In this document: piece by piece, positions 48,808 to 58,870 of the stretch
Numbering within the stretch: position 1 is the stretch's first letter
How the letters are laid out: every line of letters starts with the position of its first letter
From: an uncultured Actinomycetes bacterium
Lineage (GTDB): Bacteria > Actinomycetota > Actinomycetes > Mycobacteriales > Mycobacteriaceae
Direction of reading: 5' to 3'
Assembly: GCA_903877095.1 (NCBI GenBank)
Contig: CAIRCP010000041.1
Span: forward strand, 1 to 58,870
DNA length: 58,870 nucleotides
Program-made: the position numbers and the translations under genes
The notes under the pieces: model-generated
Databases searched by the model: none
Seen by the model: only the letters and a program-made list of their open reading frames with translations
Told to the model about the DNA's origin: nothing

Positions 48808-49604
48808 CGAGCGCCTTTCCGGACGACGGGGTTGGTGAGGGTTCCGATCCCCTCGATGGTGACGCTGACGGTATCGCCGTCTTCCAGCGGTCCCACCCCT
48901 TCCGGGGTTCCGGTCAGGATCAGGTCGCCGGGCAGCAGCGTCATGACCGCAGACACCCATTCGATGATCGCGCCGACGTCGTGGATCATCAGAGAGGTCC
49001 GACTGCGTTGGCGCACTTGGCCGTTGACCTCGGTTCGGATCTCCAGATCGGACGGGTCGAGATCGGTGACGATCCACGGACCCACCGGGCAGAAGGTGTC
49101 ATGTCCTTTGGCTCGGGCCCACTGGCCATCGGCCTTCTGCTGGTCGCGGGCGGAGACGTCGTTGGCGATGGTGTAGCCGAGGATCACATCGGCGGCCCGG
49201 GCCGCCGGCACGTCTTTGCAGGGGCGGCCGATCACCGCCGCCAGCTCGCCTTCGTGGTGCACCGGAGATGCGTTGGCGGGCAACTGAATCGAGACGTTGG
49301 GCCCGATGATCGAGGTGTTCGGCTTGAGGAAGATCACCGGGTCCTCCGGGGCCGGCCCGGTCAGTTCGTTCATCTCCTCGATGTGGGCGGCGTAGTTCTT
49401 GCCCATGCAGACCACCTTGGAGGCCAAGATCGGAGCCAGCAGCCGGACGTCACTCAGCGGCCAGGACCGGGACGTGAACGTCGGTGTGCCGAACGGGTGC
49501 TCCTTGATCTCCCGGGCTATCCAATCGTCGCGGACATCGTTCCCTTTTCCCTCGATGCTGACGAAGGCCACCCCGTCGGGGCTGGCGATACGACCCAGGC
49601 GCAT
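48804..49604 (-). CDS. Fumarylacetoacetate-hydrolase-family protein (Rv2993c-like)
   Basis: A 266-residue FAH-fold hydrolase or decarboxylase; ATG at 49604 ([14 protein letters not shown]). Metal-binding signature [11 protein letters not shown], with [13 protein letters not shown] and the closing [19 protein letters not shown]. The family acts on beta-diketone acids in aromatic or tyrosine breakdown, or decarboxylates oxaloacetate; the substrate here is not determined. Co-translated with gltX. Only 19 bp separate its start from the divergent MFS gene. Confidence 0.9.
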   Translation of the reverse strand: MRLGRIASPDGVAFVSIEGKGNDVRDDWIAREIKEHPFGTPTFTSRSWPLSDVRLLAPILASKVVCMGKNYAAHIEEMNELTGPAPEDPVIFLKPNTSIIGPNVSIQLPANASPVHHEGELAAVIGRPCKDVPAARAADVILGYTIANDVSARDQQKADGQWARAKGHDTFCPVGPWIVTDLDPSDLEIRTEVNGQVRQRSRTSLMIHDVGAIIEWVSAVMTLLPGDLILTGTPEGVGPLEDGDTVSVTIEGIGTLTNPVVRKGAR

Positions 49605-49623
49605 TCGTGTAAGCCTAGTGTCG

Positions 49624-50859
49624 ATGACGACGGACCCGGTGAGCACCCTGCGGCGCTGGTCGATGCTGGCCATCGCCCTGTTCGCCACACTCTTCGCGAA
49701 CGTCTTCATCAACGGCGTCGCCTTCCTGATCCCCACCCTGCACACCGACTTCGGCCTGGACCTCGCCCGGGCCGGCTTGCTCTCGGCCATGCCGAAGTTC
49801 GGGATGGTGCCCACCTTGATCGCCTGGGGCTACGTGGTGGATCGCGTCGGGGAGCGCTTCGTGCTGTGGGTGGGCTCGGCTCTGACCGCGGCGGCGGCGC
49901 TGGCAGCGGCGGTCAGCGCTGGACAGGGGCCGCATTCACTGCTGCTTGTCGCGATCTTCCTCTTCCTGGGTGGGATGGCTGCGGCGAGCAGCAATTCGGC
50001 AAGCGGGCGGTTGGTGGTGGGCTGGTTTCCCCCGGAGCGACGCGGTCTGGCGATGGGCATCCGGCAGACCGCCCAACCGTTGGGAGTCGGCCTGGGCGCC
50101 CTGGTGATGCCACAGTTGGCGCAGAACCACGGAATCGGCGCCGCACTGCTGTTTCCGGCGGCGGTGTGCGCGGTTGCCGCGGTGGTGTGCGCGGCAGCGG
50201 TGAACGATCCGCCCAGACTGCCGCGCGCGGACGCGCCGCCCGAAGACCTGGCCAACCCCTACCGCGGCTCGCAGACGCTGTGGCGCATCCATGCGGTCTC
50301 GGTGCTGCTGGTGGTTCCGCAGGCGTTGGTGTGGACCTTCGCGCTGGTGTGGCTGATGAGCGAACGGGGGTGGTCGGCGGCGTCGGCGGGCGCTCTGGTG
50401 ACCCTCACCCAGATCCTCGGGGCGCTGGGCCGCATCGCGGCGGGCCGGTGGTCGGACCGGATGGGCGCGCGACTGCGTCCCATCCGGATCATCGCCGCGG
50501 CCGCGGCGGCGTCCATGGTGCTGCTCGCGCTCACCGATGTACTCGATTCGGCGTGGAGCATCGCGACGTTGATCGTGGCGTCGGTGGTGACGGTGAGCGA
50601 TAACGGTCTGGCCTTCACCGCGATCGCCGAAATCGCCGGACCGTTCTGGAGCGGACGGGCCCTGGGCGCGCAGAACACCAGCCAGTTGCTCGCCACGGGA
50701 ATGACACCGCCGCTGTTCGGTGCGCTGATCAGCGCTGCGGGATATCCCCTGGCGTTCGTGCTGTGCGCGATTTTCCCAATGCTGGCGATCCCGTTGGTGC
50801 CCGCTGACCCAGATGAAAAAGACACCGACGAAAAGGACAGCCCTACAGCCGCTGCCTGA
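49624..50859 (+). CDS. Major facilitator superfamily transporter (Rv2994-like)
   Basis: A 411-residue permease with about 12 transmembrane helices; ATG at 49624 is the first that avoids overlap with the divergent FAH gene. The signature [18 protein letters not shown] (between helices 2 and 3) and [16 protein letters not shown] (between 8 and 9) are typical. Short polar C-terminal tail with KDTDEKDSP. Substrate unknown. Its 3' end overlaps leuB's by 17 bp tail to tail. Confidence 0.88.
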   Translation: MTTDPVSTLRRWSMLAIALFATLFANVFINGVAFLIPTLHTDFGLDLARAGLLSAMPKFGMVPTLIAWGYVVDRVGERFVLWVGSALTAAAALAAAVSAGQGPHSLLLVAIFLFLGGMAAASSNSASGRLVVGWFPPERRGLAMGIRQTAQPLGVGLGALVMPQLAQNHGIGAALLFPAAVCAVAAVVCAAAVNDPPRLPRADAPPEDLANPYRGSQTLWRIHAVSVLLVVPQALVWTFALVWLMSERGWSAASAGALVTLTQILGALGRIAAGRWSDRMGARLRPIRIIAAAAAASMVLLALTDVLDSAWSIATLIVASVVTVSDNGLAFTAIAEIAGPFWSGRALGAQNTSQLLATGMTPPLFGALISAAGYPLAFVLCAIFPMLAIPLVPADPDEKDTDEKDSPTAAA

Positions 50860-51853
50860 TCCGCTCCCCCACCTCGGCGGTGGACAGTGTGGCGCCCCCG
50901 CGGCTGGCCAGATGGTCGGCGACGGCCTTGTCGATCCGCGCGGCCTCGGCCTCCTCGCCGACGTGGGACAGCAGCAGGGCCACGCTCATCACCGCGGCGG
51001 TCGGGTCGGCGATCCCTTTGCCGGCGATATCGGGGGCGCTGCCGTGCACCGGTTCGAACATCGACGGGTTGGCCCGGGTGGCGTCGATGTTGCCGCTGGC
51101 CGCCAAGCCGATGCCGCCACTGACCGCCGCCGCCAGGTCGGTGATGATGTCGCCGAACAGGTTGTCGGTGACGATGACGTCGAAGCGGCCGGGGTCGGTA
51201 ACCATGTGGATGGTCGCGGCGTCGATGTGCTGATAGGCGACCTCGACGTCCGGGTATTCCCGGCCCACTTCGGCGACGATCCGCGACCACAGGGTTCCGG
51301 CGAACGTCAGCACGTTGGTCTTGTGCACCAGCGTCAGGTGCTTGCGACGCTTGGCCGCGCGGGCGAACGCGTCGCGCACCACCCGTTCGATCCCGAACGC
51401 GGTGTTCAGGCTGACCTCGGTGGCGACCTCGTGCGGGGTGCCGGTCCTGATCGACCCGCCGGTGCCGGTGTAGGGACCTTCGGTGCCTTCGCGGACCACG
51501 ACGAAGTCGATCTTCGGATCGCCGGCGAGCGGGCTGGACACGCCCTCATAGAGCCGGCTGGGACGCAGGTTGACGTGGTGGTCGAGCGCGAAGCGGATCT
51601 TCAGCAGCAGGCCGCGTTCCAGCACGCCGCTGGGCACCGACGGATCGCCGATCGCGCCGAGCAGGATGGCGTCATAGCCGCGCAGTTCGTCAATCACGCC
51701 GTCGGGCAGTACTTCTCCGGTCGCGTGGTAGCGGCGCGCACCGAGGTCGTACTCGGTGCGCTCCACGCCGGGCAGCACCACGTCGAGAACCTGCAGAGCC
51801 TCGCCGATCACCTCCGGGCCGATACCGTCGCCCGGGATCACCGCCAGTTTCAC
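50843..51853 (-). CDS. leuB: 3-isopropylmalate dehydrogenase
   Basis: NAD-dependent oxidative decarboxylase of leucine synthesis; 336 residues. Family motifs: [27 protein letters not shown], the substrate Arg cluster in [23 protein letters not shown], and the NAD-binding [19 protein letters not shown]. The ATG overlaps the serA stop by four bases, so serA and leuB are co-translated. Its end overlaps the convergent MFS gene with no room for a terminator. Confidence 0.97.
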   Translation of the reverse strand: MKLAVIPGDGIGPEVIGEALQVLDVVLPGVERTEYDLGARRYHATGEVLPDGVIDELRGYDAILLGAIGDPSVPSGVLERGLLLKIRFALDHHVNLRPSRLYEGVSSPLAGDPKIDFVVVREGTEGPYTGTGGSIRTGTPHEVATEVSLNTAFGIERVVRDAFARAAKRRKHLTLVHKTNVLTFAGTLWSRIVAEVGREYPDVEVAYQHIDAATIHMVTDPGRFDVIVTDNLFGDIITDLAAAVSGGIGLAASGNIDATRANPSMFEPVHGSAPDIAGKGIADPTAAVMSVALLLSHVGEEAEAARIDKAVADHLASRGGATLSTAEVGERIRQRL

Positions 51854-53436
51854 GACAGGTCCACCACAGCCACCAGGCTGGCGTCCACCGCGTCGCGGAT
51901 GGCCGCCCGCACCTCGGCCGGGACGTCGCGGTCCAGGCGCAGCATGATCGTCGCTCCCCCTCCGCTGGTGTCCTGGCTGAGCTGGGCGGCTTCGACGTTG
52001 ACGTTCGCCTCGCCGAGCAGGGTGCCGATCTTGCCCAGCGCGCCGGGCTTGTCGCCGTAGTGCAGGATCAGGTTGACGCCCTCGGCGCGCAGGTCGAAGC
52101 TGCGGCCGTTGATCGAGACAACCTTCTGCACCTGCTGCGGCCCGGTCAGAGTTCCGGCGACGGTGACGGCGGTTCCGTCCGGACCCACTACCCGTACGTC
52201 GACGAGGCTGCGGTGGTTGGGGCTTTCGCTGGACTTGCTCAGCTCGGCGCTCAGCCCGCGGTCGGCGGCCAACGCGGGGGCGTTGACGAAGGTCACCTGC
52301 TGATCAGTCATCGTCGAGAACAGTCCGCGCATCGCCGAGAGCTTGAGCACGTCGACGTCGTCGGCCGCCAGTTCGCCGCTGACGTGGACCGCCAGGCTGC
52401 TGGGCGCCTCGGTGCCCAGGACGCCGGCCAGGACGCCGAGTTTGCGGACCAGTTCCAGCCAGGGCGCGACGTCTTCGCTGACCGCACCGGCGCCGACGTT
52501 GACCGCGTCGGGGACGAACTCCCCGGCCAGGGCGAGCTTGACGCTGGCGGCCACGTCGGTGCCCGCCCGGTCCTGGGCTTCGCTGGTCGAGGCGCCCAGG
52601 TGCGGGGTGACGACCACCTCCGGCAGATCGAACAGCGGGCTGTCGGTGCACGGCTCGGTGGAGAACACGTCGAGCCCGGCGGCTCGCACATGCCCGCTCT
52701 TGATCGCGTCCGCCAGGGCCTGCTCGTCGATCAGGCCGCCGCGGGCGGCGTTGACGATGATGACGCCGGGCTTGGTCCTGGCCAGCGCCTCCTTGCCGAG
52801 CAGCCCGGCGGTCTCCTTGGTCTTGGGCAGGTGCACCGAGATGAAGTCGGCGCGGGCCAGAACGTCGTCGAGCGGGAGCAGCTCGATGCCCAGCTGCGCG
52901 GCGCGGGCCGGCGGAACGTAGGGGTCATAGGCGATGACGTGGGTGCCGAATGCAGCGATCCGCGCTGCCACCAGCTGGCCGATCCGGCCCAGTCCCACCA
53001 CGCCGACGGTCTTGCCGAAGATCTCGGTGCCGTTGAACTTCGAGCGCTTCCAGGTGTGCTCGCGCAGGGTCGCGTCGGCGGCCGGGATCTGCCGGGCCGC
53101 CGACAGCATCAGGGCCAGGGCGTGCTCGGCGGCGCTGTGGATATTCGACGTCGGAGCGTTGACCACCAGTACCCCGGCCGCGGTGGCGGCGGGAACGTCG
53201 ACGTTGTCCAGGCCGACGCCGGCACGGGCGATGATCTTGAGTTTCGGCGCGGCGGCGATGACCTCGGCGTCGACGGTGGTGGCCGAGCGCACCAGCAGCG
53301 CGTCCGCGTCCGCGACGGCTTCCAGCAGCTTGGGGCGGTCTGGGCCGTCGACCCAGCGGACCTCGACCTGGTCGCCGAGCGCGGCGACGGTGGAATCGGC
53401 AAGTTTGTCGGCGATCAGAACTACAGGCAGGCTCAC
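51850..53436 (-). CDS. serA: D-3-phosphoglycerate dehydrogenase
   Basis: First enzyme of serine synthesis; 528 residues from the GTG at 53436, same length as M. tuberculosis SerA1. Rossmann [13 protein letters not shown]; catalytic Arg in [10 protein letters not shown], Glu in DVFSTEP, His in TPHLGAST. An intervening allosteric domain and a C-terminal ACT domain ([16 protein letters not shown]) that binds serine complete the long form of the enzyme. Confidence 0.97.
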   Translation of the reverse strand: MSLPVVLIADKLADSTVAALGDQVEVRWVDGPDRPKLLEAVADADALLVRSATTVDAEVIAAAPKLKIIARAGVGLDNVDVPAATAAGVLVVNAPTSNIHSAAEHALALMLSAARQIPAADATLREHTWKRSKFNGTEIFGKTVGVVGLGRIGQLVAARIAAFGTHVIAYDPYVPPARAAQLGIELLPLDDVLARADFISVHLPKTKETAGLLGKEALARTKPGVIIVNAARGGLIDEQALADAIKSGHVRAAGLDVFSTEPCTDSPLFDLPEVVVTPHLGASTSEAQDRAGTDVAASVKLALAGEFVPDAVNVGAGAVSEDVAPWLELVRKLGVLAGVLGTEAPSSLAVHVSGELAADDVDVLKLSAMRGLFSTMTDQQVTFVNAPALAADRGLSAELSKSSESPNHRSLVDVRVVGPDGTAVTVAGTLTGPQQVQKVVSINGRSFDLRAEGVNLILHYGDKPGALGKIGTLLGEANVNVEAAQLSQDTSGGGATIMLRLDRDVPAEVRAAIRDAVDASLVAVVDLS

Positions 53437-53515
53437 GCGGGACAGAGTAGTGGTGCCCCCGCCGAGCCAGTAATTCGGCGGCATGGGGAAGATGCGGCCG
53501 GGGGAAGATACAGCG

Positions 53516-54943
53516 ATGGATGTCACGGTGGTCGGCAGCGGACCCAACGGGCTTGCGGCGGCCGTCGTGTGCGCCCGCGCGGGTCTGCGGGTGCAGGTGC
53601 TGGAGGCTCAGCCGACGCTGGGCGGCGGATCGCGGACACTGCCCGACCCGGAGTTCAGCGGGGTGCGGCATGACATCTGTTCGGCGATCCACCCATTGGC
53701 GCTGGCCTCACCGTTCTTCGCGGAATTCGATCTGCGGGCCCGGGGCGTCGGACTGGCGGTGCCGGAGATCTCGTATGCCAACCCCCTTCCGGGACGGCCG
53801 GCGGCGATCGGTTTTCACGACCTGGAGCGCACCTGCGCCGGGCTGAGTGACGGCGACTCCTGGCGGCATCTGATGGGTCCGTTGGTCGCCCGCGGCGACG
53901 ACGTGGTCGCCCTGCTGGTCGGAGACAAACGTTCCCTCCCGCCGGACCTGCCCGCGGCAGCGCTGCTGGGCCGGCGGATGCTGGAGCAGGGTACGCCGGC
54001 CTGGAACAGGCTACGCGGCGAGGACGCCCGCGCGTTGTTCACCGGCGTTGCGGCACACACGATTTCGACGATGCCGTCGTTGGTGGCCGCCGGTGCCGGA
54101 CTGCTGCTGGCGACGCTGGCACACACCTGGGGATGGCCGGTACCGGTGGGCGGCAGCCAGTCCATCGCCGACGCACTGATCGCCGATCTGCGCGCCCATG
54201 ACGGCGAATTGCACACCGGCGTCGAGGTCACCACTGCCCCGCCTGGCGTCGTGCTCTACGACACCGCGCCGACGGCCCTGCTGGACATCTACGGGTCGGC
54301 GTTGCCGGAGCGCTATGCGGCAGCGCTGCGTCGCTACCGCTTCGGCGCCGGCGTGGCGAAGGTGGATTTTGTTCTCTCCGAGGATGTTCCGTGGACCGAC
54401 CAACGCCTGGCGGGTGCGGCGACCCTGCACCTGGGGGGCAGCAGAACCCAGATGGCGCACGCCGAACGCGAGATCGCCCGCGGCCGGCACGCGGACTGGC
54501 CGATGGTGCTGTCCGCGCAGTCCTACACCGCCGACCCGAGTCGCGTCGACTCCCGGGGGCGCCGGCCGCTGTGGACCTACGCCCATGTACCTGCCGGATC
54601 GACCGCCGACCAGACCGAGGTCATCACCGCGGTGATCGAACGGTTCGCACCCGGTTTCACCGACATCGTCGTCGCCGCCCGCAGTATCCCCGCGGCGCGA
54701 TTGCACCTGCACGACGCGAACTACGTCGGCGGTGACATCGGGGTCGGCGGCAACACCGTGCCACGCGCCCTACTGGGCCCCACCCCTCGGGTAAACCCCT
54801 GGAGCACACCGGTTCCCAGGGCCTACCTGTGCTCGTCGGCCACTCCGCCGGGCGGCGGCGTGCATGGCCTGAGCGGCTACTACGCCGCCCGGACGGTGCT
54901 CAAGCGGGAGTTCGGCCTGCCGGTGCCGTCACTGCGGCCCTGA
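53516..54943 (+). CDS. FAD-dependent oxidoreductase of phytoene-desaturase type (Rv2997-like)
   Basis: A 475-residue flavoprotein; ATG at 53516 follows GGGGGAAGA. N-terminal dinucleotide fold VVGSGPNGLAAAVVCARAGL, then VLEAQPTLGGGSRTL and GVRHDICSAIHPLALASPFF, as in carotenoid and retinol oxidoreductases. The C-terminal FAD contact GGGVHGLSGYYAARTVL is intact. Substrate unknown. Divergent from serA; ends at a strong terminator facing ilvC. Confidence 0.88.
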   Translation: MDVTVVGSGPNGLAAAVVCARAGLRVQVLEAQPTLGGGSRTLPDPEFSGVRHDICSAIHPLALASPFFAEFDLRARGVGLAVPEISYANPLPGRPAAIGFHDLERTCAGLSDGDSWRHLMGPLVARGDDVVALLVGDKRSLPPDLPAAALLGRRMLEQGTPAWNRLRGEDARALFTGVAAHTISTMPSLVAAGAGLLLATLAHTWGWPVPVGGSQSIADALIADLRAHDGELHTGVEVTTAPPGVVLYDTAPTALLDIYGSALPERYAAALRRYRFGAGVAKVDFVLSEDVPWTDQRLAGAATLHLGGSRTQMAHAEREIARGRHADWPMVLSAQSYTADPSRVDSRGRRPLWTYAHVPAGSTADQTEVITAVIERFAPGFTDIVVAARSIPAARLHLHDANYVGGDIGVGGNTVPRALLGPTPRVNPWSTPVPRAYLCSSATPPGGGVHGLSGYYAARTVLKREFGLPVPSLRP

Positions 54944-54946
54944 CGC

Positions 54947-55008
54947 AATTCGGCGCGGTTTCAAGCGTCTGCCGCTCGAAACCGCGCCGAATTCGCACTG
55001 AAAAGTGC
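54947..55008. terminator. 16-bp hairpin plus GAAA-loop hairpin before ilvC stop
   Basis: AATTCGGCGCGGTTTC (54947-54962) pairs perfectly with 54978-54993 around a 15-base loop. A second small hairpin, GCACT-GAAA-AGTGC, is at 54995-55008. They fill the 72-bp gap between convergent genes and should stop transcription from both sides. Confidence 0.85.
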
Positions 55009-55015
55009 TGAAAAA

Positions 55016-56080
<1,065 letters not shown>

Positions 56081-56611
56081 TTATTTCGCGCTCGTGATGC
56101 CGCGCGGCCCGCGCGACAGTGCTACCACACCGGACTGCACGGTCTCGCGGATGCCATAGGGTTCGAGCACTCGGAGCAGCGCCTCGAGCTTCTCCTCGGT
56201 GCCGGTGGCCTCGACGGTCACCGACTCAGTGGAGACGTCGATGACCTTGGCGCGGAACAGGTTCACCGCCTCGATCACCTGGCTGCGGGTGGCCGAATCG
56301 GTGCGCACCTTGATCAGTGCGAGTTGGCGGGCGACCATGTTGTCGTCGTCCTGCTCGACGATCTTGATCACGTTGATCAGCTTGTTGAGCTGCTTGGTGA
56401 CCTGCTCCAGCGGGGTCTCCTCGGCGGTGACGACGATCGTCATCCGGGACATGTTCTTGATGTCGGTGGGTCCGACCGCCAGCGACTGGATGTTGAACCC
56501 GCGCCGGGAGAACAGCGCGGCGACGCGCGCCAGCACGCCGGGCTTGTCCTCGACAAGCACCGACAAAGTGTGGGTCACAGTCCTGGAAGGACCAGAAGTA
56601 GTAGCGCTCAT
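56081..56611 (-). CDS. ilvN: Acetolactate synthase regulatory subunit
   Basis: A 176-residue ACT-domain protein giving valine feedback to IlvB. The ATG at 56611 shares one base with the ilvB stop (TGATG). N-terminal ACT: HTLSVLVEDKPGVLARVA, RRGFNIQSLAVGPT; C-terminal half with LALIKVRTD and RVLEPYGIRE. Same as ilvH in other naming. Confidence 0.97.
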   Translation of the reverse strand: MSATTSGPSRTVTHTLSVLVEDKPGVLARVAALFSRRGFNIQSLAVGPTDIKNMSRMTIVVTAEETPLEQVTKQLNKLINVIKIVEQDDDNMVARQLALIKVRTDSATRSQVIEAVNLFRAKVIDVSTESVTVEATGTEEKLEALLRVLEPYGIRETVQSGVVALSRGPRGITSAK

Positions 56612-58509
56612 CAGGCACGTCCCTCGGAGTTGTCCTCGTCGAACAGCGGCCGGATGTTGCGGGCCGCCATGATCTCGTCGTTGCCGGTGCCGGCCGCGAC
56701 CATCGGCCACACCTGAGCGTCGGCGCCGACGATGAAGTCGATCACCACCGGGCGGTCGTTGATGGCACGCGCCTGATTGATGACGTCGACGACGTCCTCC
56801 TCACGCTCACAACGCAATCCGACGCACCCCAGCGCCTCGGCCAGCTTGACGAAGTCCGGGATGCGCTGGCTGTGGGTGGCCAGGTCGGTGTTGCTGTAAC
56901 GCTCGCCGTAGAACAGCGTCTGCCACTGCCGAACCATACCCAGGTTGCCGTTGTTGATCAGCGCCACCTTGATCGGCACGCCCTCCACCGCGCAGGTGGC
57001 CAGCTCCTGGTTGGTCATCTGGAAACAGCCGTCGCCGTCGATTGCCCACACCTCAGTGTCCGGGCAGGCCATCTTGGCGCCCATCGCCGCAGGCACGGCA
57101 TAGCCCATCGTGCCCAGGCCGCCGGAGTTCAGCCACGTCCGCGGCTTCTCGTAGGAGATGAACTGCGCCGCCCACATCTGGTGCTGGCCGACCCCGGCCA
57201 CGTAGATGGCGTCCGGCCCGGCGATCTTGCCGAGTTGTTCGATGACGTACTCCGGGGACAGGCTGCCGTCTTCGGGCGCGGTCCAGCCCAGCGGGTAGGT
57301 CTCGCGGAGGCCGTTGAGGTAGGACCACCAGTCGGCCAGGTCGGGGTCGTTGATGCCCTCGTTGCCGATCCGGTTCTCACCTGCCGGCATCCGGCGGAAC
57401 GCCTCGATCAGGTCGCGGATGACGGCCTTGATGTCGCCGACGATCGGGACGTCGGGGTTGCGGTTCTTGCCGATCTCGGCCGGGTCGATGTCGGCGTGGA
57501 TCACCTTCGCGTCGGGCGCGAACGTCGAGAGCTTGCCGGTGACCCGGTCATCGAAGCGAGCGCCCAGCGCGATGAGCAGGTCGCTCTTCTGCAGGGCGGC
57601 CACTGCGGCCACCGTGCCGTGCATGCCGGGCATCCGCAGGTTCTGGACGTGGCTGTCCGGGAACGCGCCGCGGGCCATCAGGGTGGTGACCACCGGGATG
57701 CCGGTCAGTTCGGCCAGTTCGGCGAGCTCCTCGCTCGCGTTGCCGCGGATGACGCCGCCGCCGACGTAGAGCACCGGTTTGCGGGCCTCGGTGATGAGCT
57801 TGGCGGCCTCTTTGATCTGCCGGCCGTGCGGTCTGGTGTTGGGCTTGTAGCCGGGCAGCTGCAGCTGCGGGGGCCAGGAGAAAGTGCACTCTCCCTGCAG
57901 CACGTCCTTGGGGATGTCGACCAGCACGGCGCCGTGGCGGCCGGTGGAGGCGATGTGGAACGCCTCGGCGATGGAGCGGGCGATGTCGTTTCCATCGCGC
58001 ACCAGGATGTTGTGCTTGGTGATCGGCATGGTGATGCCGGTGATGTCGGATTCTTGGAAGGCGTCGGTGCCGATCAGGCTGCGGCCGACCTGTCCGGTGA
58101 TGGCGACGACGGGGATGGAGTCCATCTGGGCGTCGGCCAGCGGGGTGACCAGGTTGGTGGCGCCGGGCCCGGAGGTGGCCATCATGACGCCGACGCGGCC
58201 GGTGGCGTGCGCATACCCGCTGGCGGCGTGGCCGGCGCCCTGCTCGTGGCGGACCAGGACATGGCGCAGCTTGGTCGAATCGAACAGCGGGTCGTAGACG
58301 GGGAGCACGGCGCCGCCGGGGATGCCGAAGATCAGGTCGACGTCGAGTTCCTCGAGCGAGCGAACGACGGCTTCGGCGCCGGTGATCTGCACCGGCGCGA
58401 CCCGCTGAACCGCGTGGTTGCCGGACGGGTGGGAGTGGTGTGCGCCGTTGGCCGGCTCGGCCCCTGGAGTTTGGCCGGCCTCGGGTGCGCGGGTGGCGGG
58501 TGCGCTCAC
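56611..58509 (-). CDS. ilvB: Acetolactate synthase catalytic subunit
   Basis: TPP- and FAD-dependent enzyme that starts branched-chain synthesis; 632 residues from the GTG at 58509, preceded by GAGGA (an ATG at 58521 overlaps that site). A Pro/Ala/His-rich leader of about 40 residues precedes the fold. Catalytic Glu in [22 protein letters not shown] region GTRFDD-type [15 protein letters not shown] motif [16 protein letters not shown] with [11 protein letters not shown]. Its expression is probably set by the leader peptide and terminator upstream. Confidence 0.97.
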   Translation of the reverse strand: MSAPATRAPEAGQTPGAEPANGAHHSHPSGNHAVQRVAPVQITGAEAVVRSLEELDVDLIFGIPGGAVLPVYDPLFDSTKLRHVLVRHEQGAGHAASGYAHATGRVGVMMATSGPGATNLVTPLADAQMDSIPVVAITGQVGRSLIGTDAFQESDITGITMPITKHNILVRDGNDIARSIAEAFHIASTGRHGAVLVDIPKDVLQGECTFSWPPQLQLPGYKPNTRPHGRQIKEAAKLITEARKPVLYVGGGVIRGNASEELAELAELTGIPVVTTLMARGAFPDSHVQNLRMPGMHGTVAAVAALQKSDLLIALGARFDDRVTGKLSTFAPDAKVIHADIDPAEIGKNRNPDVPIVGDIKAVIRDLIEAFRRMPAGENRIGNEGINDPDLADWWSYLNGLRETYPLGWTAPEDGSLSPEYVIEQLGKIAGPDAIYVAGVGQHQMWAAQFISYEKPRTWLNSGGLGTMGYAVPAAMGAKMACPDTEVWAIDGDGCFQMTNQELATCAVEGVPIKVALINNGNLGMVRQWQTLFYGERYSNTDLATHSQRIPDFVKLAEALGCVGLRCEREEDVVDVINQARAINDRPVVIDFIVGADAQVWPMVAAGTGNDEIMAARNIRPLFDEDNSEGRA

Positions 58510-58563
58510 TGGTGTCCTCATCGTCTTCTGGGTCTGTGTCGTGATGTGGGTCTCGTGATGGGC

Positions 58564-58603
58564 AAGAAAAAACCCCCGTCAGCATGGCGGCTGTACGAGG
58601 GTT
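58564..58603 (-). terminator. ilvB attenuator terminator
   Basis: On the minus strand, AACCCTCGT (58603-58595) pairs with ACGGGGGTT (58579-58571), with one T-G pair, and is followed by a run of six T, C, TT. It lies 55 bases or more before the ilvB GTG and after the leader peptide, the position of an attenuator. Confidence 0.8.
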
Positions 58604-58621
58604 GCGCGCTGGTGCGTGTTG

Positions 58622-58690
58622 CTAAACCCGGGAGAGGGAAAGCGCGGCACCAACGCGCTGACCTACTACAATTTTTCCGCCGGCAGACAT
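58622..58690 (-). CDS. ilvB leader peptide (22 residues)
   Basis: A short open frame from ATG 58690 to TAG 58622. Seven of its 22 residues are branched-chain: Ile7, Val8, Val9, Val13, Leu17, Leu19, Val22. The ATG is 7 bases downstream of the -10 box, so the message is leaderless or nearly so. It is followed by alternative hairpins: codons 11-15 (58647-58658) can pair with 58604-58615, and GGGTT at codons 21-22 can pair with AACCC of the terminator. This fits ribosome-mediated attenuation by Ile/Val/Leu supply. Confidence 0.7.
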   Translation of the reverse strand: MSAGGKIVVGQRVGAALSLSRV

Positions 58691-58697
58691 ATCGCGA

Positions 58698-58727
58698 AGG
58701 CTAGCCTCTGCACAGGTCAGGCGTCAA
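58698..58727 (-). promoter_or_regulatory. SigA-like promoter of ilvBNC
   Basis: On the minus strand TTGACG (58727-58722), 18 bp, TAGCCT (58703-58698). This is close to the primary sigma consensus and places the start site at about 58690-58691, at the leader peptide ATG. Confidence 0.75.
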
Positions 58728-58736
58728 ATCTACGGC

Positions 58737-58802
58737 GTGCCTCACCCACTCTGAGCGCGTAGCCGGTAGCGGTGCCTCACCTACTTTGAGCGCGTTACCC
58801 GG
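58737..58802. repeat. direct repeat pair next to a probable insertion sequence
   Basis: Two related 30-31-bp copies (58737-58766 and 58772-58802), each GTGCCTCACC-YACTYTGAGCGCGT followed by a GC-rich tail, with a 35-bp period. They precede the probable transposase start and could be element ends or transposase-binding sites. Confidence 0.6.
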
Positions 58803-58816
58803 AAGGCTTGCCCAGC

Positions 58817-58870
58817 GTGGAGGGCAAGATCGATATGGCCGCGAGACGGCAGGTAACCAACAAGCTGCAG
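58817..58870 (+). CDS. 5' end of a probable transposase/integrase gene, cut by window edge
   Basis: An open frame from GTG 58817 (ATG 58835 alternative) running off the window; its 18 codons read VEGKIDMAARRQVTNKLQ. The phrase RRQVTNKLQ resembles the first lines of integrase-core transposases common in mycobacteria, but 18 residues cannot settle it. No ribosome site is clear. The repeat pair just upstream supports an insertion sequence. Confidence 0.4.
   Translation, partial: MEGKIDMAARRQVTNKLQ

Noticed and set aside
56872..58704. 610-codon plus-strand frame opposite ilvB
   Set aside because: Complementary to a fully conserved acetolactate synthase; Gly/Val/Asp-rich shadow.

Overview
The window is a chromosomal segment of a high-GC mycobacterium (Mycobacterium in the broad sense, not the tuberculosis complex). 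The evidence is gene content and order: from left to right it follows the block known in M. tuberculosis as roughly Rv2910c-Rv3003c (dacB2, ffh, glnD, glnB, amt, ftsY, smc, acyP, mutM, rnc, sepIVA, coaD, rsmD, VKOR/DsbA pair, lipN, recG, ung, thiL, ddl, gpsA, fbiD, ppk1, mutT1, hupB, leuDC, IclR regulator, gltX, leuB, serA, ilvCNB). Differences from that order include extra genes (a second dacB, an MPT63-like secreted protein, an OGT-like glycosyltransferase, a type 2 IPP isomerase, a cystathionine-lyase-like gene) and the absence of a pyruvate carboxylase gene between rsmD and VKOR. These comparisons come from memory of the M. tuberculosis map, not from a search. The species cannot be fixed from the sequence alone.

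Layout. 1-4958: a 36-bp tandem repeat, a SnoaL-like protein, two secreted D,D-carboxypeptidases flanking an MPT63-like secreted protein, and a TPR/GT41 glycosyltransferase. 5001-12660: minus-strand targeting and nitrogen block (ftsY; amt-glnB-glnD with a GlnR-type site; ffh). 12745-13989: an isopentenyl diphosphate isomerase on the plus strand and a relic region with hairpin repeats. 13990-20529: minus-strand operon DUF177-rnc-mutM-osmC-acyP-smc. 20601-25568: a small secreted protein, sepIVA, coaD-rsmD, VKOR-DsbA and LipN. 25720-27966: an aldo-keto reductase homologue that lacks two catalytic residues, and a GjpA-like secreted protein. 27989-32546: fatty-acid-kinase-like protein, recG and an exported HNH protein, translationally coupled. 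32759-43366: rpmB, thiL-ung, DUF3515, gpsA-PLP lyase-ddl, fbiD, ppk1-mutT1 and hupB. 43565-58690: leuCD with its divergent IclR regulator, an F420/flavin oxidase-like protein, FAH-gltX-tRNA-Gln-tRNA-Glu, an MFS permease, serA-leuB, a FAD oxidoreductase and the ilvB-ilvN-ilvC operon. The right end holds a repeat pair and probably the start of a transposase gene.

Working together: the second half concentrates branched-chain amino acid synthesis (ilvBNC, leuCD, leuB) with two visible control devices. One is a perfect palindrome overlapping the promoter of a leaderless IclR gene divergent from leuC. The other is a leader peptide plus terminator upstream of ilvB that looks like a ribosome-mediated attenuator. 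The nitrogen genes form one unit with a GlnR-type box. Glutamyl-tRNA synthetase is followed by both of its tRNA substrates and an intrinsic terminator.

No gap between genes exceeds 300 bases. The largest (13771-13989, 32547-32758, 43367-43564) are described in the entries. Many start codons were moved inward from the longest open frame on the basis of Shine-Dalgarno sites, four-base stop/start overlaps, or family N-termini.
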